A stretch of 44,734 nucleotides of DNA from Vicinamibacterales bacterium (GTDB taxonomy: Bacteria; Acidobacteriota; Vicinamibacteria; Vicinamibacterales; JAKQTR01): the NCBI GenBank assembly GCA_025456345.1, contig JALOKU010000018.1:1-44734 (forward strand), given 5' to 3'. The notes beneath the pieces were generated by a model. It did no database searches, was not told where the DNA came from, and worked only from the letters and a program-made list of their open reading frames with translations. Below are positions 10,201 through 17,819 of the stretch, piece after piece. How positions within the stretch are numbered: position 1 is the stretch's first letter; each line of letters begins with the position of its first letter. The translations under genes and the position numbers were made by a program.

Positions 10201-11373
10201 GGCGCCGACGACGTGGCCGACGATCTTCCGTCCGCTCCCCGTGGTGCCCACGCCCAGGATGTCGAGGGAACCACCCTTGCCGGCCGCGAGCGTCCCCAGC
10301 GCCCGCAGGAGCCGCTTGGTCGCCGCGATGGGATCGCCCGACGTCTTCCGGTAGATGTCGGCGACGACGCCGCCGGTCTTGTCGATCAGGATGGCCTTGG
10401 TGCTGGTCGAGCCGATGTCGATGCCGAGGTAGGCGCGCACGGCCTCGCCCTCGGGCCAGCGCGTGACGCGCACCTCGTTGCCGTCCGCGTCCTCGTAGCT
10501 CTGTTCGGTGGCGAAGGACGGATGCGTCGACTTCTCGAGCGTGAGCGGCCAGGGAAACCGGCCGTTTCCATTTGGTCCCGTGGCCTCGCGTTTGGGAGCG
10601 AGCGCCAGGCCGTTTCGCGCCGGCTTCGCGGAGAGTGCGGCGCCATACGCCGCGACGAGCTCGGGCTGCTCCGGCACGTCGATGAGGCCGGGGCAGTCGT
10701 GCTTGAGCCAGCTCACCACTTCCAGGTTCAGCGCCACACCGCCAATCAGGACGGTCTTGCCCTCGAGCGGCCGCCCGTTGAGCAGCGTGCCGAGCACGGT
10801 CCGCGTCATGCCGCGGCACAGGCCCGACCACATGTCCATCCGGCTGCAGCCTTCCTGCTGGCGGTGAATCAGGTCGCTCTTCGCGAACACCGTGCAGCGG
10901 GTGGCGATGGTCGGAGGATTGGGATTGTGCAGGTAGCCCCTGGTGTCCTCGTAGGAGATCCCCAGACGGCCCGCCTGTTCGTCCAGGAACGAGCCGGTGC
11001 CGGCGGCGCACATCGAATTGGTCGAGTAGCCCTCGAACCTGCCCTTGCTGTCGAGCTGGATGAGCGTGGCCGACCCGCCGCCGATGTCCATCACGGCGAA
11101 GGCATCCGGCGCCATCCGGCGGACGGCGTCAATCTGGCAAAGGGTCACGTCGCGATAGGGCACCTGCAGTTGCGCCGCGAACAGCTCGGCATTGCAGCCG
11201 GTGAGCCCGACCGGGTCGTCCGGCTGGACGTTCAGGCGGTCCAGGGCCTCGGACAGGACGTCGGCCGGCTCGCCCCGGTGCCGCTCGTAGACGGACGCGA
11301 CGATCCGGCCGGCGTCGTCCAGCCGGACGGCCTTGAGATAGAGCGCACCGATGTCGACACCGATCGACGTCAT
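7198..11373 (-). CDS. Acyl-CoA dehydratase activase fusion (two BadF/HgdC domains plus DUF2229/HgdB-like region)
   Basis: The 1391-residue protein carries two ASKHA-type activase domains in tandem. The first (about 1-250) has GVDIGALYLKAV, DIGGGSATLIQL and CAAGTGSF with Cys122; the second (about 315-575) has LGIDIGSTSTKAILI, EIGGQDAKYM and CAAGTGSF with Cys442; each also has a matching RCTVF motif (Cys160, Cys480). In HgdC-type activases the CAAGTGS cysteine holds a [4Fe-4S] cluster between two subunits, and ATP hydrolysis drives low-potential electron transfer to a 2-hydroxyacyl-CoA dehydratase or a double-cubane-cluster protein. A CxxCxxxC motif (601-608) begins the remaining region, which matches DUF2229 and the HgdB-like COG3581 part, with cysteines in NFSCGP, GPCRFGQ and FSCMPG. 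The start at 11373 is chosen because the activase domain begins there. No separate dehydratase gene is nearby. Confidence 0.9.
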   Translation of the reverse strand: MTSIGVDIGALYLKAVRLDDAGRIVASVYERHRGEPADVLSEALDRLNVQPDDPVGLTGCNAELFAAQLQVPYRDVTLCQIDAVRRMAPDAFAVMDIGGGSATLIQLDSKGRFEGYSTNSMCAAGTGSFLDEQAGRLGISYEDTRGYLHNPNPPTIATRCTVFAKSDLIHRQQEGCSRMDMWSGLCRGMTRTVLGTLLNGRPLEGKTVLIGGVALNLEVVSWLKHDCPGLIDVPEQPELVAAYGAALSAKPARNGLALAPKREATGPNGNGRFPWPLTLEKSTHPSFATEQSYEDADGNEVRVTRWPEGEAVRAYLGIDIGSTSTKAILIDKTGGVVADIYRKTSGDPIAATKRLLRALGTLAAGKGGSLDILGVGTTGSGRKIVGHVVGADAIINEISAHVAGAMHVDPSIDTIFEIGGQDAKYMHVVDGHIRDANMNYVCAAGTGSFVEEQALKLGYKVAEAGPAVLGLQPPRATDRCTVFMEQDLAQLIRTGSTPQEAFAAVMVSVVKNYLNKVVGNRYRSRNKIFFQGATARNPALVAAFERLLGVEIVVSPYCHVMGAYGVALLTRRVMQEQGRAVSGFRGLDLDRREIALSKDTCELCQNHCAITHTHIDGEEGPSWGYMCGREPGERKMRLTPHSRLLRRRRKLWLEAGRGIEVPEHAPVVGIPQALSIYTYLPLWRRFFNRLGYQILLSGGTTQEIRDLGGRMSGAEFCFPAKGFLGHVALLAAKAGVDFVFLPEMKNEVPTEHVTTSTFCPYVQASPSYARAALALNAMESARLLSPIIDLRLEERTLLKRLASEFGPALDRSPRQIEDAWRDAYAVQREFEQRLRDEGAAAIEEARAGGEKLLVIVGRSYNIYDSGLNLDLPEKLAEQGRTVLPIDFLTLDLARLGERYRNTYWGYGQQILAALEDVATNDMLDAVYFTNFSCGPDSFLLTYASEIMGNKPYLALELDEHGSDTGYMTRIEAFVDVLRRPRKSNPARRPFVAPPAGTNGRRLWIPDMHPYGTELAAAAMRGAGFDARALPPETEQTFELGRSVTRGSECLPTALTIGSLLAAMRSSPPGLQHAYFMASAQGPCRFGQYVTLHRQILDREGFPDVPILAPSSYMGYAGLDEPIRRQIFKAILVGDILMKAGCKVRPYEIEEGETNYRLEQEMAHLASVFEADGDLAKAVGVSVGRIASVPVTNGPRRPLVGIVGEVYVRNNVFANEHVVRSIEKLGAEAWMAPLAEWVLFTSSLWNLRQNLDQKFSTQLVQGWVKWHWLRHWERKLYGAAGPLLDDRHEPGLDDILASAMTKLPDSIGGEAIITVGRAIEFVKQKAAMVVNVAPFSCMPGTITTALFRQVSAETGMPIVNLFYDGTGSQNRSLEVYLRTALNADAGRAIPVQ

Positions 11374-11408
11374 AAGGAAACCGGAAGGCCTCTGAGAACC
11401 CGCCTTGG

Positions 11409-11437
11409 AGAATACCGTCGGAGCCGGGTCGGAGCAA
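11409..11437 (-). promoter_or_regulatory. Candidate sigma-70 promoter for the activase gene
   Basis: Read on the minus strand there is TTGCTC (11437-11432), a 17-base spacer and TATTCT (11414-11409). Transcription would start near 11402, giving a leader of about 30 bases. The motif match is seen; its use is inference. Confidence 0.4.
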
Positions 11438-11615
11438 GCCGCCGATTGGCCCGCCGCCTGCCCGCGCCGCCGGCTGCACTGAGTCCAGTGTAGGGATCCG
11501 TGCAGGCGGCGTCCACCGTGCGCGGCTGAAATCCGATGAAGAAACTCTGAACGCGGGCACGGACCGGGCCGGGGAAGCGGTTGCACAGTTTCTTCGGCGC
11601 GGACCGGAAACCCGG

Positions 11616-11644
11616 TTGCGCCTCGCACGTCGGCCGCCTAGGAT
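11616..11644 (+). promoter_or_regulatory. Candidate sigma-70 promoter for the small gene at 11674
   Basis: TTGCGC at 11616-11621 and TAGGAT at 11639-11644 are 17 bases apart. The predicted start near 11651 leaves a short leader that includes the ribosome site. The rest of the 300-base gap between the divergent genes (11374-11673) shows no further gene. Confidence 0.4.
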
Positions 11645-11673
11645 CGGGCCCCAGGCGGGAAGGAGTGCCGGCC

Positions 11674-11916
11674 ATGACCGACGAGACGCTGGTGCTTGCG
11701 GCCATCGACGGCTCGCGCGAGACGTGGCTCGCGGCGGCGGCCATCGCCTCCGAGGCGGGCCTCCCGCTCGAACGGGTCCAGGCTGCGCTCGACGCCAGTC
11801 CGGCCGTGATCGTCGAGGCCGCGCCGGCCGCGCAGCCGCGTTACTCCACGCGCGCGCACTACCGCGCCACGGCCGGGCTGATGACGCGCTATGTCGATGC
11901 CCTGCTGTCTTCGTGA
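11674..11916 (+). CDS. Small protein, probable winged-helix-like fold
   Basis: The 80-residue product has an N-terminal pattern resembling a helix-turn-helix: a helix (ETWLAAAAIASEAG), a short turn and a second helix (PLERVQAALDAS), then a strand-like AVIVEA. This is reminiscent of small winged-helix DNA-binding or scaffold proteins, but no family is certain. The ATG at 11674 is taken because GGAAGGAG lies eight bases upstream, although the frame is open further. It is followed 18 bases later by a small membrane protein, so the pair may be one transcript. Function unknown. Confidence 0.65.
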   Translation: MTDETLVLAAIDGSRETWLAAAAIASEAGLPLERVQAALDASPAVIVEAAPAAQPRYSTRAHYRATAGLMTRYVDALLSS

Positions 11917-11934
11917 GGGAGCGTGGGAGAGCCG

Positions 11935-12267
11935 ATGAGCACCGTCGCGGCGTTTCTCTGGGCGGCGGCGGCCGGGTTGGCCGTGAGCGTGCTGGACTAC
12001 GCCGCGATGGCCGCCCTTCCAAGGCGCCGGCGCCGTTTCGATCTGACCGACCCCGCCTACCTCCTCAAGTTCTTCGGCCACCCGCTGGCCGGGGGTCTGC
12101 TCGCCGCGGCTTACGCCGCGAGCCGGCCCGATGCCACCCCGCTCATCGCGGTCATTCTCGGCGCCGCCGCCCCGGGCATCTGGCGCACCATCGTCCGGTC
12201 GGGCGCCGCGATTGCCAGGCTGCTCCTCGGCCGCCTCTCCCTCCATCGGGGTCAGACCCGGGTCTGA
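11935..12267 (+). CDS. Small membrane protein ending in a repeat-supplied tail
   Basis: The 110-residue product has hydrophobic segments at about 3-26 (VAAFLWAAAAGLAVSVLDYA), 48-62 and 67-85, separated by a basic stretch (PRRRRRFD), suggesting two or three membrane helices. The ATG at 11935 has GGGAGAG close upstream; a GTG four codons earlier is also possible. The last residues, GQTRV and the stop, are encoded by the palindromic repeat at 12248-12271, so the original C-terminus was probably different. I do not recognise the family. It follows the small winged-helix-like gene by 18 bases. Confidence 0.65.
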   Translation: MSTVAAFLWAAAAGLAVSVLDYAAMAALPRRRRRFDLTDPAYLLKFFGHPLAGGLLAAAYAASRPDATPLIAVILGAAAPGIWRTIVRSGAAIARLLLGRLSLHRGQTRV

Positions 12268-12271
12268 CCCC
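12248..12271. repeat. 24-bp perfect palindrome, family 1 copy A
   Basis: GGGGTCAGACCC is followed directly by its exact reverse complement. The same 24 bases occur at 18013-18036. This copy contains the stop codon of the gene at 11935. It resembles REP-type elements mobilised by single-strand (Y1/RAYT) transposases, none of which is encoded here. Confidence 0.85.
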
Positions 12272-12321
12272 ATCAAGTCCCCGCTCTCCGGTAGAATGGC
12301 GGCCGCACGGAGGATTCCCGC

Positions 12322-14250
12322 ATGCTCAACCGGATGTCGCGGCGGTTCGGATGGTTTGTGCCGGCGCTGGCCGGAGGTTTGCTGATCACGCTCGCGCCGA
12401 CATCGGCGCAGCAGCCGGCCGGCATCCAGCTGCCCCCTGAGGCGCGGCGGACATTCGCGGAGCCAGCGGCCTATGTGCCCGACCTGACGGCGCTTGTGGC
12501 CGCCACGAGCGAGCTGCGCGACATCGTCCAGCGCTTCTCGACCGATCGCCAGGCCCTGCTGCGGTTCTACACCGTGCCGGGATCCCTCGAGCGCCGCGCC
12601 CGGTTGCGCGCGTTCCAGGGCGCGTGGCTGAGAGCACTCTCCGCCATCGACTTCGCGAAGCTGTCGCAGGAAGGCAGGGCGGACTACATCCTGCTGCGGA
12701 CGCACCTCGAGTACCAGCAGGCGCTCCTTGGCCGCGAGGAACGGAACGACCGGGAGATCGCGCCGCTCGTGCCCTTCGCGCAGAGGGTCACCAGGCTGGC
12801 CGAGGACCGGCAGAAGCTCGAATTCGTCACGGCGGACGCGGCGCTCGCAGCCGTGCAGGCGCTCGGCACCGAGGTGCAGAAGGCCCAGATGTCGCTGGAG
12901 GCGATGCTGGCGGGGGGCACGAAGCCGGCTGGCGTGACGCCGGCCGTGGGCGTGCGGGCCTCCCAGCGGGTCGACGCGCTGCGCGGCGCGCTCCAGCAGT
13001 GGTTCGCGTTCTACAACGGCTACGACCCGGCGTTCACCGAGAAGGTCCCCGCGCAATACCAGGCGGTCGCCACGGCGCTCACGGCGTACTCGACGCTGCT
13101 ACGGCAGCGAATCGGCGGTCTCGCCGGCGCGGCGCCGGCCATGGGGGGCGGCGCGGCCATGGGGGGCGGCCGGGGCGGCGGGCGCGGAGGCCAGGTCCCT
13201 GAAACGGCTGCGGGTGACGACGAGATCGTGGGCGATCCGATCGGGCGGGAAGGTCTGCTGGAGGATCTAGCGGGGGAGATGATTCCGTACACGCCGGAGC
13301 AGTTGATCGAGATCGGCAACCGCGAATACGCGTGGTGCGAAGCCGAGATGAAGAAGGCGTCGCGCGAACTGGGGTTCGGCGACGACTGGCTGAAGGCCCT
13401 CGACGCCGTGAAGAACAAGTACGTACCGGCCGGCGGTCAGCCCGTCTTGATTCGGAATCTCGCGCTCGAGGCCGGGGCGTTCCTGAAGCAGCACGACCTG
13501 GTCACCGTGCCGCCGCTGGCGTCCGACATCTGGCGGATGCAGATGATGTCGCCCGAGCGCCAGCGCGTGAACCCGTTCTTCACCGGCGGCGAGACCATCA
13601 GCGTGTCGTATCCCACGAACACGATGACCGAGGAGGAGCGGCTGATGAGCATGCGCGGCAACGGCGTGCACGTCTCGCGCGCCACCGTGCAGCACGAACT
13701 CATCCCCGGACACCACCTTCAGGGCTTCATGGCCGACCGTTCGAACACGCACCGCGCGCTATTCGGGACGCCCTTCTACAGCGAGGGCTGGGCGCTCTAC
13801 TGGGAGTTCGCCCTGTGGGACAAGGGCTTCCCGCGCTCGGCCGAGGACCGCATCGGCATGCTGTGGTGGCGCATGCACCGCGCCACGCGGATCATCTTCT
13901 CGCTGAACTTCCACCTCGGGCGGTGGACGCCCGAAGAGTGCATCGACTTCCTCGTCACGCGCGGGGGCCACGAGCGGTTCACGGCCACGGGCGAGGTGCG
14001 CCGGTCGTTTGGCGGTAACTACTCGCCGCTCTACCAGGCGGCGTACATGCTGGGCGGCCTCCAGTTGCGCGCGCTCGCCAAGGAGGCGGTGCCCGCGAAG
14101 CTGGCGACCTCCAAGGCCTACGCCGACGCCGTGCTGTGGGAAGGGCGGATGCCGATCGAGGTGCTCCGCGCGGTGCTGACCGGGCGCCCGCTGACCCGCG
14201 ACTACCGCGCGCAGTGGCTCTTCGACGGAGACGTGCCGGCCGCGAAGTAG
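12322..14250 (+). CDS. DUF885 family secreted metallopeptidase-like protein
   Basis: The 642-residue protein has a signal peptide (FGWFVPALAGGLLITLAPTSAQ) and the DUF885 fold, an all-helical metallopeptidase-like family. The zinc signature HELIPGHH lies at residues 458-465 (VQHELIPGHHLQG), with the downstream glutamate in YSEGWALYWE acting as the likely third ligand. These are the features of gluzincin-type peptidases; most DUF885 members are uncharacterised and some act on peptides. A glycine-rich insert at about residues 272-292 (AMGGGAAMGGGRGGGRGG), encoded by an imperfect 18-bp tandem repeat, separates the N-terminal and catalytic parts. A TAGAAT hexamer at 12292-12297 could be its -10 box, with no clear -35. 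Located just after the family 1 repeat. Confidence 0.9.
   Translation: MLNRMSRRFGWFVPALAGGLLITLAPTSAQQPAGIQLPPEARRTFAEPAAYVPDLTALVAATSELRDIVQRFSTDRQALLRFYTVPGSLERRARLRAFQGAWLRALSAIDFAKLSQEGRADYILLRTHLEYQQALLGREERNDREIAPLVPFAQRVTRLAEDRQKLEFVTADAALAAVQALGTEVQKAQMSLEAMLAGGTKPAGVTPAVGVRASQRVDALRGALQQWFAFYNGYDPAFTEKVPAQYQAVATALTAYSTLLRQRIGGLAGAAPAMGGGAAMGGGRGGGRGGQVPETAAGDDEIVGDPIGREGLLEDLAGEMIPYTPEQLIEIGNREYAWCEAEMKKASRELGFGDDWLKALDAVKNKYVPAGGQPVLIRNLALEAGAFLKQHDLVTVPPLASDIWRMQMMSPERQRVNPFFTGGETISVSYPTNTMTEEERLMSMRGNGVHVSRATVQHELIPGHHLQGFMADRSNTHRALFGTPFYSEGWALYWEFALWDKGFPRSAEDRIGMLWWRMHRATRIIFSLNFHLGRWTPEECIDFLVTRGGHERFTATGEVRRSFGGNYSPLYQAAYMLGGLQLRALAKEAVPAKLATSKAYADAVLWEGRMPIEVLRAVLTGRPLTRDYRAQWLFDGDVPAAK
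13138..13173 (+). repeat. Two 18-bp tandem units encoding a Gly-rich linker
   Basis: Units at 13138-13155 and 13156-13173 differ at two positions, each holding GCCATGGGGGGCGG. They encode AMGGGA and AMGGGR in the DUF885 protein. Length variation between strains would be expected from slippage. Confidence 0.7.
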
Positions 14251-14285
14251 CGGGGCAGGCGCCGAAAGGAAGGGACGGCGCAGCG

Positions 14286-15371
14286 ATGGCCGAACCACTC
14301 GTCGACGGGCCGGCGCTCACCAGGGCCCGGGCGCAGCAGCGCGCGGACCAGATCGAGGCCTTCACGCACGAACTCGGCGAGCTCGAACGCGAGGGTGTGC
14401 TCAGGCTGGAGCCCAGCGATCGCGCGCGCGTTGACGATTATCACGCCCGCTTCCTCGAGCGCCTGGCGGGCAGCTTCGACGTCGATCGCACGGAGCGCCA
14501 GCGGCGGATGTCGCTCGGCATGCGCATCGCGTCGCTCATCGGCGCCGTCACGCTGAGCGCCGCCGTCGTCCTGTTCTTCAACCGCGTGTGGGGCGTGCTG
14601 GCCACGCCGGCGCAGCTGGCCGTGCTCGCCGCGGCGCCCCTGCTCCTGCTCGGCGCGGTCGATGTGGCCGCGCGCCGCGAGAAGACGCTCTACGTCGCGT
14701 CGATTCTGGCCGCCGCCGCCACCGCCGCCTTCATTCTCAACGTCAGCGTGGTCGGCGCCATCTTCAACATGCGGCCGTCGCCGGTCGCGTTCGCGCTCTG
14801 GGGCGCGTTGGCGCTGGCGCTGGCCTACACCTACGGCCTGCGCCTGCTGCTCGCCGGCGGCATCGCGATGGCGATGCTGTTCCTGTGCATGCTCGCGGCG
14901 CGGGCCGCTGGGATTGACCTTGGCGCATCGATCGCGCGTCCGGAGCCCCTCCTGCCGGCCGGCGCGCTGGCCTTCGCGGCATCGTTCCTGCCCGCGAACC
15001 GCCGGCGAGCGGGATTCCCCGAGACGTGGCGGCTCGTCGGGTCGGTCGCCGTACTGCTTCCGCTTATCTTCCTCTCGACCTGGGCCGGCGTGTTCAGCTA
15101 CCTGCCGTGGCCGGATCGCGTGACCGGCTCACTCTACGACGTGGCCGGGTTCGTTCTGGGCGCCGCCGGCATCTGGTTCGGCATTCGCGCAGGCTGGCGC
15201 GAGGTGGCCCAGGTCTCCACGGGCTTCCTCGTCGTCTTCGTCTTCGCCAAGTGCTTCGACTGGTGGTGGGACTGGATGCCGCGCTACCTCTTCTTCCTGC
15301 TGCTGGGCGGCCTGGCCGTAGCCGTCCTGGTTGTCCTCGGGCGCATCCGCGCGCGCCAGAGGGGGGTGTGA
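14286..15371 (+). CDS. Polytopic membrane protein, DUF2157-like, partner of DUF4824
   Basis: The 361-residue product has a soluble N-terminal helical part (1-75; FTHELGELEREGVLRLEPSD) followed by about ten hydrophobic helices up to residue 355. The N-terminal pattern and the FDVDRTERQRRMSLGMRIAS segment fit the DUF2157-type membrane proteins that sit beside DUF4824 or GDYXXLXY genes. The ATG at 14286 is preceded by AAGGAAGGGA some 14 bases upstream, a rather long distance. Its stop is one base before the start of the DUF4824 gene, so the two are surely co-translated and probably act as a pair in the membrane. Biochemical role unknown. Confidence 0.8.
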   Translation: MAEPLVDGPALTRARAQQRADQIEAFTHELGELEREGVLRLEPSDRARVDDYHARFLERLAGSFDVDRTERQRRMSLGMRIASLIGAVTLSAAVVLFFNRVWGVLATPAQLAVLAAAPLLLLGAVDVAARREKTLYVASILAAAATAAFILNVSVVGAIFNMRPSPVAFALWGALALALAYTYGLRLLLAGGIAMAMLFLCMLAARAAGIDLGASIARPEPLLPAGALAFAASFLPANRRRAGFPETWRLVGSVAVLLPLIFLSTWAGVFSYLPWPDRVTGSLYDVAGFVLGAAGIWFGIRAGWREVAQVSTGFLVVFVFAKCFDWWWDWMPRYLFFLLLGGLAVAVLVVLGRIRARQRGV

Positions 15372-15372
15372 C

Positions 15373-16089
15373 ATGCGCCGATACGGACCCTGGCTGGCCG
15401 CCACGCTCGTCATCGTGTCGAATCTCGCCGCGTGGCGGGTGGCCGCCCTGAACCGGAGCGGCGAACCCGAAGCCGTTCTCGTGCTGACCGAGCGCGAGTT
15501 GCAACTACCGGCGAGGCAGACCGAGAACACGGCACTGTCTCTGCGCCTGGTGTTCGACCGCTGGCGCGAACGCGGCGACACGGTGGTGCGCGAGGCGGGG
15601 TGGTTTGGTCGCGCGAAGCTGGAGTCGATCGGGTTCGACTGCCGCAGGCCGGTGACCGCGGAGAACGCCGACGACTATCGCACCCGCCCGCCGAGAAGGA
15701 CTTTCGCGGCGCTGGAGTACGGGGAGGGCGCCTCGCTCGACTCGCGCCTTTCCGTGGTCGATGTGGACAACGATGCGGCCGCGCTGCGCCGGCGCCACCC
15801 TGACCGAAGGCGCGTGGCGGTTGTCGAGGCCACGGCCGCCGTGCGGTATGTGAGCAATCCCGGCCAGCCGCCGTTCCTGATGGGCCGCGTGACTTCGGTC
15901 CTGCCGGCCGAGATCAACGTCCCGCGCGAGTGGCGTGGCGCTCTCGAGGGCTTGCAGTCCGATGCTCAGACCGGCACCTGGCCGCCGCCCCAGCGGGAGC
16001 CGAGGTTCCGCGCGACCGTGGCGTGGGGAAAGCGCCTCGAGCCCTGGATCACGAATGTCGAGCTGCTGACACCCCAGCCGGCCCGGTAG
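15373..16089 (+). CDS. DUF4824 family protein
   Basis: The 238-residue product has one N-terminal membrane or signal helix (YGPWLAATLVIVSNLAAWRVA) and a soluble beta-rich remainder. The segment NRSGEPEAVLVLTERELQLP is the hallmark start of DUF4824 proteins, which are always found next to a large membrane protein as here. The family resembles the GDYXXLXY anchored proteins that accompany DUF2157, but no function has been shown. Start ATG at 15373 lies one base past the preceding stop, indicating translational coupling. Likely location is the periplasmic face of the inner membrane. Confidence 0.85.
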   Translation: MRRYGPWLAATLVIVSNLAAWRVAALNRSGEPEAVLVLTERELQLPARQTENTALSLRLVFDRWRERGDTVVREAGWFGRAKLESIGFDCRRPVTAENADDYRTRPPRRTFAALEYGEGASLDSRLSVVDVDNDAAALRRRHPDRRRVAVVEATAAVRYVSNPGQPPFLMGRVTSVLPAEINVPREWRGALEGLQSDAQTGTWPPPQREPRFRATVAWGKRLEPWITNVELLTPQPAR

Positions 16090-16213
16090 ATCCGATCGCC
16101 GGGCGGCACGGCACACAAGAGCGCGCAATTCCGGATCGCCCGTCCCTCGGGCGCGAGTTGGCCCTGCTCTGCAAGAGATCCCGGCGCCGTCGTTCTCCAT
16201 GCAGGAGGACGAC

Positions 16214-17068
16214 ATGCCGCACCGATTCTCACTGCTTACGCTCTCGTTCCTGCTCGCCACCGCCGGCCTTGCGACGCCACGCGCAGCGTCTGATCCGGGG
16301 CTGCGGCCTGCCATGGAGGTGCTTGTCGGGGGCAGTCGGCTGCCCTCGTACGCCGCGCGCGGCACCGTCTACATCGAGGCCCTGAAGGGGCGCGAGTACG
16401 AGATCCGCCTGCGCAATCCGTATCCCGTCCGGGTGGCCGTGGCGCTATCGGTGGACGGGCTCAACACGATCGACGCCCGGCACACGAGCGCGGCGGCGGG
16501 GCGCAAATGGGTGCTGGGGCCCTACGAGACCATCACGATCAGCGGGTGGCAGACGAGCATGACGCATGCCCGCCGTTTCGAGTTCACCTCCGAGGAACAG
16601 TCCTACGGGGCGTGGCTCGGGAAGACGAACGACCTCGGCGTCATCAGCGCCGTGTTCTTCCGCGAGCGCGTGCCCGAACGGACCGTGGCGATCGAGCAAG
16701 ACCGGGCGCCGAGGTCCGACGTTCCGGCGCCGGCCGGACAGAACAGAGAACGGTCGATCCCGGCTGCAGAAGCCGGTGCGGCGTCGCCCGTTGGAGCCGC
16801 CTCGAAACCGGCGGCTGGGGCGCCAGTTCCGGCGGCCGACGAGTACGCGGCCACGGGTATCGGCCGCCGCACGGAGCACGCCGTCCGCCAGGTCTTCCTC
16901 GATCTCGAGCCGACGCCGGCGGCGTCGGTGAGCATCCGCTACGAGTATCGCGCGCAACTGGTCCGGCTCGGAGTCCTGCCGCCGGTCCAGGCCGCCGGTG
17001 ACCCTCTTGACCGCCGCGAGCGCGCCCGCGGCTTCGATGGCCGCTTCTGCCCCGAGCCGAAGCGCTAG
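16214..17068 (+). CDS. Secreted protein with Pro/Ala-rich linker, unknown family
   Basis: The 284-residue product begins with a signal peptide (FSLLTLSFLLATAGLATP). Residues 35-150 look like a beta-sandwich domain (FEFTSEEQSYGAWLGKTNDL, ending GVISAVFFRE); 155-215 is a low-complexity Ala/Pro/Glu linker; the C-terminal part has RRTEHAVRQVFLDLEPTPAA and strands ending in SIRYEYRAQLVRLGVLPP. The pattern RNPYPVRVAVALSVDGLNTIDA and the LGPYETITISGWQTSM segment suggest a conserved carbohydrate- or ligand-binding-like sandwich, but I cannot name the family. The ATG at 16214 has GCAGGAGG eight bases upstream. Its stop is two bases before the family 2 repeat at 17071. Confidence 0.75.
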   Translation: MPHRFSLLTLSFLLATAGLATPRAASDPGLRPAMEVLVGGSRLPSYAARGTVYIEALKGREYEIRLRNPYPVRVAVALSVDGLNTIDARHTSAAAGRKWVLGPYETITISGWQTSMTHARRFEFTSEEQSYGAWLGKTNDLGVISAVFFRERVPERTVAIEQDRAPRSDVPAPAGQNRERSIPAAEAGAASPVGAASKPAAGAPVPAADEYAATGIGRRTEHAVRQVFLDLEPTPAASVSIRYEYRAQLVRLGVLPPVQAAGDPLDRRERARGFDGRFCPEPKR

Positions 17069-17070
17069 CA

Positions 17071-17127
17071 GGGGTCGGGACTAATTAGCTGCAAAGCGTG
17101 TGGACGATGACAGAGTTGTCATCGTCC
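17071..17127. repeat. REP-like element, family 2 copy A, with 11-bp hairpin
   Basis: The head GGGGTCGGGACTAATTAG (17071-17088) recurs with one change at 26481. It is followed by a perfect 11-pair stem, GGACGATGACA (17102-17112) and TGTCATCGTCC (17117-17127), with loop GAGT. The element starts two bases after the preceding stop codon and might also act as a transcription end for it. Confidence 0.75.
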
Positions 17128-17172
17128 CCTGGCCGGCGAGCGGCGTCACGCTTGAAGGGTGCGCCTGACGAC

Positions 17173-17562
17173 CTACACCACCTCAACCTGCGTCCGGCCG
17201 GCAGCGCGGGCGAGCTTGGCGTCACGCGTGAGCAGCGTCGCGTCGAGGGCGTCCGCGAGGGCGACGTAGGCGGCGTCGTAGGCGGTGAGGTTGTGCCTGA
17301 TCTGCCAGATGCGCGGCAGCAGCAGCACGTGCTCGTGACGGGTGATGGGGAGGTCGGCGAGGTCGGCGACCGCCTCGGCGCCCCGTCCCGGCGTGAGATC
17401 GCCAGACGCGCCGTAGCGCCTCAACACCTGCGCCACCTCGACATCAAGCAGATGCGGCGCGTGCAGTCCGGCCCGGCGATCGAACAGGCGGCCCTCGACG
17501 GCGCGCCCGGCCGGCGTGCCAAGCAGCACCTCGATGACGACCGACGCGTCGACGACCGTCAA
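17173..17562 (-). CDS. VapC-type PIN-domain ribonuclease toxin
   Basis: The 129-residue protein is a PIN domain: VVDASVVIEVLLG at the N-terminus gives the first acidic residue, HLLDVEVAQVLRR the conserved glutamate, and TAYDAAYVALADALDATLLTRDAKLA the last two aspartates. VapC toxins are magnesium-dependent ribonucleases that cut tRNA or rRNA. The start codon appears to be TTG at 17562, overlapping the antitoxin stop by four bases (TTGA), which couples translation and keeps toxin output low. The gene lies directly downstream of the family 2 repeat in the convergent orientation. Confidence 0.93.
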   Translation of the reverse strand: MTVVDASVVIEVLLGTPAGRAVEGRLFDRRAGLHAPHLLDVEVAQVLRRYGASGDLTPGRGAEAVADLADLPITRHEHVLLLPRIWQIRHNLTAYDAAYVALADALDATLLTRDAKLARAAGRTQVEVV

Positions 17563-17819
17563 CGGGCGTCCCGCTCGGCCCGCACGGCCGCGGCAGGAGC
17601 CATCCGCGGCTCGACCGCCGCCCGTGCGTGCAGGCGCTCACGCATTTCGCGCGGGGTGGGGCGTTCGGCTGTACGGGCGACTTCCGCGATCAGGTAGTCC
17701 GACAACGACATTCCCTCCATCGCGGCCCGCGCTTTCAGGCGGTGGTGCAGTTCATCAGGCACATTGCGCAACTGAATCATCACGGGCATGCGTATAGCAT
17801 GTTCACGTGTGTCTAGCAT
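17559..17819 (-). CDS. VapB/FitA-type antitoxin
   Basis: The 86-residue protein has the FitA-like ribbon-helix-helix signature MIQLRNVPDELHHRLKARAA, followed by EGMSLSDYLIAEVART, and a charged C-terminal tail that would wrap the toxin. The product should bind its own promoter as a dimer and neutralise the PIN toxin. The start is uncertain: the ATG at 17819 has AAAGGA six bases upstream, whereas related proteins usually begin at the methionine at 17780. Direct repeats TAGCATGT lie at 17795-17802 and 17814-17821 around a central CACGTG; if the later start is used these are a good candidate operator. Confidence 0.9.
   Translation of the reverse strand: MLDTREHAIRMPVMIQLRNVPDELHHRLKARAAMEGMSLSDYLIAEVARTAERPTPREMRERLHARAAVEPRMAPAAAVRAERDAR

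Noticed and set aside
7198-11628. Longer activase frame starting at 11628
   Set aside because: The extra 85 residues are low-complexity and lie upstream of a candidate promoter; the activase domain starts exactly at the ATG at 11373.
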